From Amphimedon queenslandica (lineage: Eukaryota; Porifera; Demospongiae; Haplosclerida; Niphatidae), in NCBI RefSeq assembly GCF_000090795.2, contig NW_003546427.1, positions 22,320-86,319 of the forward strand: DNA of 64,000 nt, written 5' to 3'. The notes under the pieces are model-generated. The model had not been told where the DNA came from. It did not search any database and worked only from the letters and a program-made list of their open reading frames with translations. Position numbers and translations under genes: made by a program. Positions 1 to 9,580 of the stretch are shown piece by piece (position 1 is the stretch's first letter; each line of letters opens with the position of its first letter).

Positions 1-172
1 TCGTACTAAACTGGACTGAGCTGGCCCTGCTGTATCAACTATGCTGGCCTGGTTTAGCTCAGCTTACTTCAGCTCAGTTTGGTTCCTGTTTACACTGTCA
101 AATGAAACTGTACTGTCCCACTTTAAACAGGGCTGGCTTTGTTAAAGAAGCTAGTGTAAATGTAGTACCACA

Positions 173-354
173 TAGCACAAAGTTTTTGAGGGCTGTAAAT
201 TTCATGATTTTTGGAGATTCACAAAAAATACTTCTGCAAAAATCAAATTATTATGGCACAAGATGGCAGATGGCATAAATTTGCGAAAATTAATCCACAA
301 AATAGACTTTAGGCAAATTCTCGAAATTTACAGCCCTTAAAATTTTTTGTGCTA
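173..354. repeat. MITE-like element, family A (copy 1)
   Basis: The ends form an inverted repeat of about 30 bp: the left end begins TAGCACAAA and reaches GAGGGCTGTAAATTTC, and the right end is its near-complement ending TTTGTGCTA. TA dinucleotides at both ends fit a Tc1/mariner-type target. It has no coding capacity. A second copy lies at 25460-25619. Confidence 0.6.
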
Positions 355-532
355 TACAGTATAAAACTAAAAATTATTTTTCACACATGGTACTAGAACC
401 GGAACTTTTTATTACATGACGGGCTTCAGGCTGATCTGGTAGAGCAGGCTAAAGTATAGTTGTACCAAAACAAGAACTATAGAACAAAATGTTGAATTAG
501 AACAACACTAAACTACAAATAAGATATATAGT
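355..532 (-). repeat. AACTAG-rich 3' flank of copy 1
   Basis: Degenerate runs of AACTAGAAC and AACTAAAAC lie just beyond the stop codon. The same kind of sequence follows exon 4 of the other copies (7610-7743, 9375-9580, 12060-12257, and on the other strand 17097-17185 and 20345-20400). It therefore belongs to the duplicated unit. No gene is seen from 1 to 532. Confidence 0.5.
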
Positions 533-3223
533 TCATAAGTCTTCATCGTCCTGCTCTCCATCAGCATCAAACAACTGGACCCTCCTACCACCATTGGATA
601 CCTACAAAAATACGCGTACATCAGTCATACAATGTAAGCAGAGATAGTAGTAGACCAATCAATTTTAACCAAAGACCCAGTACTGTAGTACACTTCACTA
701 TCAGCTTTTATAAATTTAATTTTTCTGATACATAAAACATGTTCTTATGTAATACGTAACATAAAAATTTGAGCCAATTCCAATGACAATTGAATTTCAA
801 GTTTTTCTAAAGTAGCTTCAAATCAGGCCAAAGACCATGTGTATTAACATGTACTATAATACATGGCTTTGGCCAAATTTTGTCAAAAATTGCAAGGACA
901 GAATTTTCCATTAAAAAATTTCTTCCTGATATATAGTCGGTTTCAGTTGAGTTTGACCACTGACCCACCCTTATAACTTCTCTATAATTTATGCTAGCAA
1001 CTTGAAACTTGGTATAGTTGCAAAACGGGTTCTTCCAAAAATCTGTACTAATTTTGGAGTCTCTAGGTACTCTGGAAGGTTCTCAAAAGGTTCTTCCGGT
1101 CAACATGAAAGGGAGCCGCCATGATGTTTCATGACGTGAAGCTTCGTGAATATCATTTGCATCTCATTAAATATGTCAATAATCATGTTTTTATTATTTA
1201 AAAATCAAATAAAGCAAAAGGAGCACTCCAGGCCAAGATTTAATTGAACAAGAAGACTTTGCACTCCAGAAAGAAGTCTCACTCAGTCTGCTGTACTTCT
1301 CTAAGCCTTCGTTATTTGTCTTCAACATTGCCGCTCAGAAACTCCGCTGAAAATTTGCATCTCTCGATTCTTTCTTCAGGTAATAGCAAGCACAAAGATC
1401 TTTCATGTCAGTTGCAGGGCTAGCAGGGGCCAAAACAGGGTAATAAACAAGTTACAACAAGAAGAAAGGAGCATGGATGAAATTTTCAGCCATTTTATTT
1501 GCATGTGGGTGGGGCTACACGTGACGTTTTGATGATGAAAACATCTGGTCAAACTCAACTGAAACCGACTATACATGTATGTATGTTCTTAAGCAATGTA
1601 GAAAGCTTGAATTAATTCCAATCAAAATTGGATTTTTATGTAGAGTAGAATTTGTGTCACAAGAGTAGAACTTTTATTTTAGATATTAGTCCTTCAGAAT
1701 CCTACTTACTTTTGTCAGCACAGAATGAATCCTATTCGATTTTCTTTTTCTTAAACATTTTGGGCAAATTTTGAAGCAGCTTTTACATATTCTTTTAGAG
1801 TGCATACATGCAGAGCTCACAGAAAGCTTGTGTTAAGATGTTGCCACTTCTTTGAAGCAGCAGCATTAGCAGGCAAATGAGTGGTCTGACATGCCCACTG
1901 GTTCGCAAAAGTATTGTGGGGAGTCGTTCATTTCTTAACATAAAGAGACTCAAAAATTGTAACTTTCAAAGCTTATTTTGGTAAGATTTTAGCTATAGAA
2001 GATACCTTTACAGTTTACACATTTGGCCTGCTAAATCATCTTTGTAGTAGGATAAAATCTTTCCCTGATGCATAAGAATCACTGCTGATGGTAAAACTTA
2101 CTGAAATAAGCTTTCATAGCAAAAATTTGTTACTTTGTTCTAATCTAAAACATACTGTATAGCAAGAAATTTTGGAGGGACTACAATTTGCCGAATTACT
2201 ATTTTTTTAAATAGCGAATTTTAATTTGGCGAATTTGTGGCCACGTGCCATTGAGCATGTGTATAATGGCTCAAAATGGTGAATTTTTATTTTGGCAAAT
2301 GGCTATCAAAATGGCAAACTTTCGAGCCTCTTTATGTTAAGAAAGGAAGGACTGCAACATTCTTTTGCCAACCAGTGGGTGCGTCAGACCATGTGTTTCC
2401 TGCTAACGCCACAACTTCAAAGAAGTGTTACTTAACACAAAAGCTACGCATAATGCATCATTTACTGTTAAAACAACCATTACAATGATGGAACTACGAA
2501 GTGTAAAACTGAACTATGCAATACTAAGACTGAAGAAGGCATTAATTAACAAATGTGCGAACAAAATTTTCAATAGAGCTGTTGCACAAATGTAATCAAT
2601 GGAGGGTGCGGCTATGACTGTTCACCATGTTGAGTGGCAAGAATGTACATAGAATGAAAAGAAGATGCAGAAACAAACTGGGACTTTCAAAGGATGAGAT
2701 ATCACACTTGGCTGTAGAATAGTATAGAGAGCTCTTCACTCAATACTTTCATTTCCTAGCTTGCATTAACCTGTAACGTCAACTGCAAAGCTTATTTAGA
2801 TTTTTCTCCATTCTCCCCATGTACATTCCTGCCACTCAAGATGGCGGACAGTCATAGCACTCCCCGTTGATTAAATCCATGCAAGAGCTCTATAATTAGA
2901 ATGCACATACCTCTGTGTCTCCATCAATTTTCCTAACTATTGTCAACGTTCTTGTTCCACCAGCTTTGTAATGAAGGTATTCTGGTATTTTATTAGCTTT
3001 GGTCCTTCTGACAAAGAATGTATCTATAAATAGTAACACAAAATAGTTCAGCTTGAATGCTAGTAGTCTCACGTGATGCAGTATTTCTCAGGTTTCTATT
3101 GAGTGATAGAATAGTCTAAAAGTTAATGGTAAGTAACAGTGTGATTCTGTAAAGTTTTACTTGCATCCTGAACGAATTGTGAGCACTGAAACGGATACCA
3201 GCATGATACAACTTCGACGCCAT
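533..3223 (-). CDS. MRPL49: MRPL49 (Img2)-like short protein, array copy 1, intact
   Basis: Four minus-strand exons join in phase: 3161-3223, 3073-3115, 2911-3023 and 533-601, with GT-AG borders, giving 95 residues. Exon 1 (MASKLYHAGIRF...) is basic and lacks acidic residues, like a mitochondrial presequence. Exon 3 encodes FFVRRTKANKIPEYLHYKAG and then TRTLTIVRKIDGDTE, which matches the conserved core of mitochondrial large-subunit protein mL49. Family members continue for about 50 more residues after GD. Here the last exon instead gives VSNGGRRVQLFDAD and an acidic tail (EQDDEDL). The family role is in the mitoribosome; whether this short form assembles is unknown. The last intron (2.3 kb) holds a TIR element and the 175-bp repeat. 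Confidence 0.7.
730..925. repeat. 175-bp interspersed repeat (copy)
   Basis: It carries the family's landmarks: GGCCAAAGACCATGT, a TATAATACATGG palindromic centre, TTGCAAGGA, a T-rich stretch, TGATACATA, CATGTTCTTATG and GAGCCAATTC (family GAGCTGATTC). Related copies recur across the window, including 6760-6940, 7870-8060, 18100-18470, 19770-20160, 48560-48890 and 61540-61800. Confidence 0.6.
932..1573. mobile_element. Non-autonomous TIR element, 642 bp
   Basis: Positions 932-959 and 1546-1573 are exact 28-bp inverted repeats beginning TATAGTCGGTTTCAG and ending in TTTGACCA. The interior is more GC-rich than its surroundings and has no long ORF. It lies in the last intron of array copy 1. 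The perfect TIR suggests recent movement. Confidence 0.75.
2150..2335. repeat. CCGTATAG-type MITE (degraded)
   Basis: It begins ACTGTATAGCAAGAAATTTT and has an interior rich in TTTGGCAAA and AATTTGGCGAA words, which recur inverted. A related copy lies at 11147-11330. The ends are imperfect, so the limits are approximate. Confidence 0.4.
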
Positions 3224-3240
3224 TGTTTAATCTTACTACG

Positions 3241-3246
3241 CACGTG
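3241..3246. promoter_or_regulatory. CACGTG box upstream of array copy 1
   Basis: A CACGTG palindrome lies 17 bp upstream of the start codon. The same hexamer precedes copy 3 (9077-9082) and copy 7 (19371-19376), a shorter CACGT lies before copy 6 (13453-13457), and CATGTG lies before copy 4. It may be a bHLH or bZIP site shared by the array promoters. Confidence 0.45.
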
Positions 3247-3496
3247 CAGGCTGTAATCACTAATCAGAAAAATGGCGTTTTCAATGTAATGACACACTTA
3301 TAGGCCTAAGATGCTCAATAGCACTGTATTGTCACAAAAACTATAACCAATGAACTAAATAAAGTGGAACTATCACTAAAACAAAATGTTCAACTATAAC
3401 ACAAGTAAAGCCACATGTTCTTCACATGTGGCCACATCTTCACATATCTTCATCCTCCTGCTCTGCATCAGCATCAAGTAACTGGACCCTCCTACC

Positions 3497-6400
3497 CAGG
3501 GGCGTAGCCAGGGGGGCAAGGGGAGCAATTGCCTCCCCTTTTTTCCAAGGAATTAAAAACTTAAGTTTTTTCAGCAAATTATGGCTTAAAATACAAATAG
3601 CACAACTTACTGGCAACAGACAAACTCTTAAAATCCCTTTAAAATGTCCAATTTTAATTTTTAAAAACCAAACATTGATCGTCAAATATACCGTGGCCGA
3701 CATATTTAAAATGGGCATGGCTTCCTTTACAAGTGATAGGTGTGGCTCGCTACACTTCAATAGAAGCCGTGTTTGCACATTAATGTACCACAAGCTAAAC
3801 CACAAACAGCTGTAAAGTGATAACACGTGAATTAAAGTGAAAACAATTGTAAAAGTGAAGTAACATGTCATTAGATAGATATTTAAAAAGAATAACTCCG
3901 TGTCCTAGTAGTGCTAGTGAGCCAATAAGGTAAGGAAATTTATAATTCATTTACAATAATGAAAAATAACTAAGCATAAAAGTTCATTATAATAGTATAA
4001 TTACAATCCTTAGAAGTAACTCTGGGGTGTCATCAGAGAGTTGTGAAGAGAGAAGTTCCCTTGAACCACCACCATCAAAGCAACCCTGCTTGGAACATCA
4101 GGATCCAGAGCCTCAGGAGCCATTTGTGATTACCTCCCACACAGATGTAAGCACTGTAGTTAAAAGAAGGCATTCACTGACTGAAAAAGAGAAATACGAT
4201 TTCTATTGCCATCATTTCACACTCGAACTTGACTTTAAATTTCCCAAAGAAAAGTCACGCAGCTTCCAACACCAGTACCTATGTAAGTATAAGTGGTTAG
4301 TGTATACAGTAAACAGGAGAATGGTGGATATTGTCTCCCCTGTGTATTGTTTGCCCGTAGCACCGATGTTCGTAAAAGTAAAGGAACATTCATTGAAACC
4401 CCATTTACTAACTTCAAGAAGGCCTACGAGTTGTGTGATAGTCACGCAGACCGACATTACCATAAGGATGCTGTAGTGTTTTGTGATGGTTTTGTGCAAG
4501 AAATGAGTGGTAGACAAGCTAGCGTAGCAGTTCAACTTAGACGTGATTTGTCTCACTGCATTCAAACCAATAGACGAAAGCTTCACTCTATTGTTGAGAC
4601 AATCATGTTGTGTGGCCGACAGAATATTCCACTTCGTGGTCATCGGGACAGTGGTACTGATATCAAAGGTGCTTCATCATCATCTAACCATGGAAACTTC
4701 CAAGCTCTGCTTACCTTCCGAGTATCAGCTGGGGATACCATTCTTAAGGAACACTTAGAATCAGCAGGTAAAAATGCAATATATACTTCTCCAGAAATAC
4801 AGAATCAGATCCTCAACATACTTGGTGATTATATTCGTGACGCCATACTGACAAAGGTTCGTAGCAGTCTTTGTTACTCATTAGTCGCCGACGAGGTTAC
4901 TGATTGTTCAAATAAAGAGCAACTCTGTCTAGTTTTAAGGTATGTGGAGACATCATCTTGCCAAATCAGAAAAGATTTAGTTACGTTTCTGGAATGTGAT
5001 GGTGGAATTACTGGAGACGCTTTAAGTGACATGATGCTGAAATTTCTCAGTGACCACTTGGATCCATCAAAGCTTCGAGGGCAGGCATATGATGGAGCCA
5101 GTAACATGTCCGGTAAAACAAAGGGAGCAGCATCACGCATTTGTTCAAAGTATCCACTGGCTCTCTACACTCACTGTGCTTCCCATTGTTTGAATTTAGT
5201 GGTTGTGGCTTCTTTTGAGGAGAAAAGCGTTCGTAACATGACAGGAGTTGTCAATCGACTATCAACGTTTTTCTTTGCTCATCCTAAGCGCCAAAAGAAG
5301 TTAGAAGAGGCCATTCAAAACACCCAGCCTGATTCAAATGTTCAGAAGCTAAAGGATCTTTGTAGGACTAGGTGGGTCGAGAGGATTGATGCCTTAGACA
5401 GAGTCAGAAAACTCCACCCATCCATCGTTGCTTGTTTTGAAACCATCTCAGCTGAAGGGTCATCAATGTGGTCTAATGAATCTGTTGTAGATGCCAACAC
5501 TCTTCTACTGGCAATTACTTCTACTGAGTACATTGCTGCTCTAGTTATCACACAGGAATGTATACAGTACCTCTACAGTCTCACCACTAGCCTTCAAATG
5601 GAAGCTAAAGACATCGTTCATGCAATGGCTGAGGTAAACTCGTTGACATCTTCCTTGGAGCAAGTTAGAAGTAATATTGATACATACCACAGCCAGTGGT
5701 TAAATGCTATTTCTGATATGTGCGATTCAGTAGGAACAACACCATCAGTTCCTTGAACATGTAGTCGTCAGCGTCACAGATCAAACACACCAGCTTCCAA
5801 TCCCTTTGAGTACTACAAACAAACAATATCAATTCCAATATTGGATCACCTCCTAACCGAACTTCGTACCAGATTTACTGAGCATCAAAAGACAGCTTTA
5901 CATGGGTTGTATTTGATTCCATCAGTTCTTGTAACAAAGGACCTATCAGATGTTTCTAGTTTTGTGATGAAAGCTGGGGAACTGTACACTGAAGACCTTC
6001 CAAATCCATCCTCTCTTGCTAGTGAACTACACAACTGGCATACTAAATGGAGTCAAGAAAAGGAAACACACGGCTCAAGCACTTTGCCTACAACTCTTTA
6101 CTCAACATTACCTCAGATATCTAGCTTTTATCCTAACATCAAGGTACTAATTACCATTCTCTGCACTCTACCAGTGACTTCCTGTACTGCTGAAAGGTCC
6201 TTTAGTGGGCTCAAACGAATAAAGTCAAGCCTAAGATCAACCATGACCAACGAACGTCTTTCAAGTCTTGCTTTACTGCACAATCATCGGGATATACCGG
6301 TAAATATCGAAGAAATCATTGACGAATTTGACAGACAGTATCCAAGACGTCTCCAACTATCACAGTAACTGAATATAGTTATATAACTAGACATTCTTTT

Positions 6401-6626
6401 TGCTTTGTTTAAAAGTTTGCTCTATCCATAATTATATCAAATTTTAGTTCCCCGCCCTAAGCCTAGCCCATCGATGATGTAATATTCGGTAATGGTCCGC
6501 GCGAGCGAGCTCGCAAATTGCGTGTGCGAGCGCCCGCAAAAATGGGCGTGGTCAAAATTTCACGGCGCGCTTTGCGCGCCGCATTACTTTTGCCCTTCCT
6601 TTTTCAAAATCCTAGCTACGCCACTG
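3497..6626 (+). mobile_element. hAT-superfamily DNA transposon, 3.13 kb
   Basis: The termini are CAGGGGCGTAGC on the left and the complement of CAGTGGCGTAGC on the right. They are flanked by the 5-bp direct repeat CTACC (3492-3496 and 6627-6631). Removing the element and one CTACC restores the exon sequence of the host array copy, so the borders are certain. It encodes a decayed transposase. The right subterminal region (about 6490-6590) is unusually GC-rich and contains the palindrome GGCGCGCTTTGCGCGCC. A 5-bp duplication is shorter than the usual hAT 8 bp. Confidence 0.9.
3865..6368 (+). pseudogene. hAT transposase (ZMYM/TTF-type), two breaks
   Basis: The likely start at 3865 gives MSLDRYLKRITPCPSSASEP, then a short intron (3930-4013) with GTAAGG and TTAG borders. 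The following exon carries a TTF-type zinc-finger-like segment (GGYCLPCVLF near 4330), a DUF4371-type middle (VADEVTDCSNKEQL, GQAYDGASNMSG), and the C-terminal hAT dimerisation region (TCTAERSFSGLKRIKS near 6180-6240). The frame shifts once near 4305-4312. One in-frame TGA at 5754-5756 sits where the frame otherwise continues, probably from a CGA codon. It resembles ZMYM1/KIAA1586-like hAT proteins. As it stands it cannot make a full transposase. Confidence 0.85.
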
Positions 6627-7743
6627 CTACCACCATTGGATACCTACAGAAATACATGCACATCAGTCATACAATGTAAGCAGAGATAGTAGATAAGGTA
6701 ATGAAGAGTTAAGAGTAGTAGACCAATCAAGTTTAACAAACGATCATTTGTATCAATTTTTCTGATACATATACATGTTCTTATGCTTTGTAGAAAATTT
6801 GAGCTGATTCGAATCACAATTTAATCTTTGAAGTTGTAATCATGCCAAAGACAATGTATGTATAATAATACATGGTCTTTAACCAAATTTCGTCGAAAAT
6901 TGCAAGGATTGAATTTTCCATTTTGATAATTTTCCTGATGCATATGTTTTAAAGCATGTGTGCATATCAACTGAAAAATTCTCTCCTAACCAATTTTTAT
7001 AAAATACAAAAAAACAGCACATGCTCTTCGGGCCAAATTAAAAAATTAACTTTGAAAGGACTGAACAAGGAAGGTGTGAAAAAATTTGAGGTGTCAGACT
7101 CAACAAGGTATTAACAAAGGTGTCAGTGAAAAAAATTTTCAATAATTACCATTTGCCAGGAGGGCCAGGTCCTGCCTGACTTAGAAAAATGATGGAGACA
7201 TGTTAGCCTGACTATGTCGCCATCATTTTGTTGAAACTACTGTTCACATTCTTGTTCCACTACCAAGGTATGCTGCTGGTGTATTAGTCCTTCTGACAAA
7301 TGATGCATCTAAAAATCAGTAGTAACACATAATGGTGTTTAAATGCTTATAACAGAGTCAACAGATGATTGACACCATTTTCAATGTCCCGAAGCGCTAT
7401 GACTCGTTTATTGTAGTAAAAACACTTTATTTAAAAGCAAAAAATATAGGATCAGAGACAAAAGGATAAAGAATAAATTAAGATAAGTTAAGTAAGAAAA
7501 TGACTTGTGCACTGCAGCACACGTATGTATACTATTGTCATCCACTCGGAAGCTCTCCAAGCCCCCAAACATGCTTTTTCCATGATCTCAGTCTAAAACT
7601 AAAATAATTTTTGGCACGTCATACAAGTAAATTATAAAACTAAAGATAATGTACAAGATGAAGAAATACAACTAAAACAACATGTTGAACTAGAGCAACA
7701 CTAAAACTACTAATAAGCTCCTTTCTTGTGCTCCTGCTATAAT

Positions 7744-9042
7744 TCACAAGTCTTCATCATCCTGCTCTGCATCAACATCAAACAACTGGACCCTCCTACC
7801 ACCATTGGAAGCCTACAGAAATACGTGTACATCAGTCATTCAATGCAAGCAGAGATACTAGATAAAGTAATGAAGAGTAGAAAATTTAAGCTGATTTCAA
7901 TCGAAATTAAATTTGAATTATTCAAGTTACTTAAAGATCAGGCCAAAGACCATGTACATGCACTATAATGCATTGTTATTGGCCAAATTTTGCAAGGAGA
8001 GAATTTTAAATTTTTTATGAAGCATATAATGCTCATTACAGTTTGAATTGATTCTGATCAAAATTAGATTTTTTACGATAACATTGAAAATGCATACAAT
8101 TTGCATCACAAGAGGAGGGATTTTCATTTCAGATTTTAGCTGTTTGGAATTCTACTTGCCCTCGTTTCCATTACTTTGTCACAAATTATTAGCACTGAGT
8201 AAATCCCATCCAATCTACTTTTTTGAATTTGTATTTATGGTATTTTCAATGAAATGCGCTGAGCTAATTTTCATAATACAATATAATGCATTAAAGGTGG
8301 TTTAATTTAAGGCAAGCACAAAAATGAGGAAAATTAAACTGACCACAAAACTTAATACATACACTGTATATGGTATTTAGCTAAATTTTGAAGGAACTTT
8401 AATTTGTAAGGGATCCAGTTTTAATTAGAATCAACTCAAACTTAATATACAACATAAGAACATGCATGCATATCAATAAATTGTAAAATGGAGAATTCTC
8501 TCCTAGCCAGGTTTTTATAAAATATAGCCACGCCAAACTTTAAAATTTTCTTTTAAAGGGCACACAGACCTTCCCCTCATTGTCAGCTATACTGAATTAT
8601 TTACTGTAAAATTAACTTTAAAAACAACCCAATAATAACAGAACTACTCTAATGTGAGGTGTAAGACTGAACTATGTGATACTAAGACTGAACAAGATAT
8701 TAACAAACAATAATTAGAATGCACATACAACGTACTTCTGTGACTCCATCAATTTTTCTAACTATTGTCAACGTTCCTGTTCTACCACCTTTGTAATCAA
8801 GGTATTCTGGTATTTTATTAGTTTTGGTCCTTCTGACAAAGAATGTATCTAAAAATAGCATATAACACAAAATAGTGCTTGAATGCTAATAGGGTCTCAC
8901 TTGATGCAGTATTTCTCAGATTTCTATTGAGTGACAGAATAGTCTAAAAGTCAATGATAAGTAACAGTGTGATTCTGAACAGATTTACTTGCATCCTGAA
9001 TGAACTGCGAGTGTGAGAACTAAAATACAACCTCGACGCCAT
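7744..9042 (-). CDS. MRPL49: MRPL49 (Img2)-like short protein, array copy 3, intact
   Basis: The exons are 8989-9042, 8901-8943, 8736-8848 and 7744-7812, all with the array's splice sites and phases, giving 92 residues. Exon 1 is nine bases shorter than in the other copies, in frame (MASRLYFSSHTRSSFRMQ). The core exon reads TFFVRRTKTNKIPEYLDYKG and then RTGTLTIVRKIDGVTE, so the usual GDTE has become GVTE. The last exon gives ASNGGRRVQLFDVDAEQDDE with a normal stop. The last intron is 0.92 kb and contains the 175-bp repeat. A CACGTG lies 35 bp upstream of the ATG. Function is as for copy 1. Confidence 0.7.
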
Positions 9043-9076
9043 TGTTAAGGTTAATAGAACCAGTATTCCAGTAAAC

Positions 9077-9082
9077 CACGTG
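9077..9082. promoter_or_regulatory. CACGTG box upstream of array copy 3
   Basis: The palindrome CACGTG lies 34 bp upstream of the ATG of copy 3, in the same relative zone as in copies 1 and 7. Confidence 0.4.
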
Positions 9083-9374
9083 CATGCAGGTGTCTGAGGC
9101 GTGGCGTCAGACCATAGCATGCACAATATTATTAATTTGTAATGTTTCATTTTGGAAACTAGACCATAGTGATCAGACAGTGAATGACACAAAGTACAAA
9201 AAGTAAAAAGCTAGAACTAAAATAATGAAATCGCATGATACAGTGTGTATGTAATATGCATTATTGCTAAAAACATTACCTATACCATATGAATTATACA
9301 AAAATAAAGTGTCTAAAGATTGTACCAATACTCCAGAGCTATTGTACCAAAAAGTATTATTGAAGGTGATCAAT

Positions 9375-9580
9375 GCGCTAGATTTAGAACTAAAAATTAT
9401 TTTTGGTACATGGTACTAGAACTTGAACTAAAATTAATTGGGCAAATGTACCAGAACTGCAGCAGAACTTGAACTTTTTATTGTAGAATTTTCAGGATGG
9501 TACAGTAGTACGAGAACTAGAACTTTAGAACTAAAACAAAATTTTGAACTATAACAAGACTATTACAGTACTAATATAGT
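9375..9580 (-). repeat. AACTAG-rich 3' flank of copy 4
   Basis: About 200 bp of degenerate AACTAGAACTTGAAC and ACTAAAAC words lie directly after the stop of copy 4. They match the flanks of the other copies and mark the 3' part of the duplication unit. The stretch 9083-9374 between copies shows no gene. Confidence 0.45.

Larger units (their letters stand above)
3432..7312 (-). pseudogene. MRPL49-like array copy 2, degraded and split by hAT
   Basis: The last exon is recognisable at 3432-3496 and continues at 6632-6650, with a hAT transposon between. The core exon, at about 7225-7312, has lost codons and contains a premature stop. It still shows the GTCAGAAGGAC start and the GGAACAAGAATG segment. 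No exon 1 with an ATG was found further upstream. This copy is dead, and the transposon may have landed before or after it decayed. Confidence 0.7.

Noticed and set aside
3426-3871. ORFs on both strands across the left end of the hAT element
   Set aside because: They run across the insertion border and are shadows of the array exon and the element's TIR.
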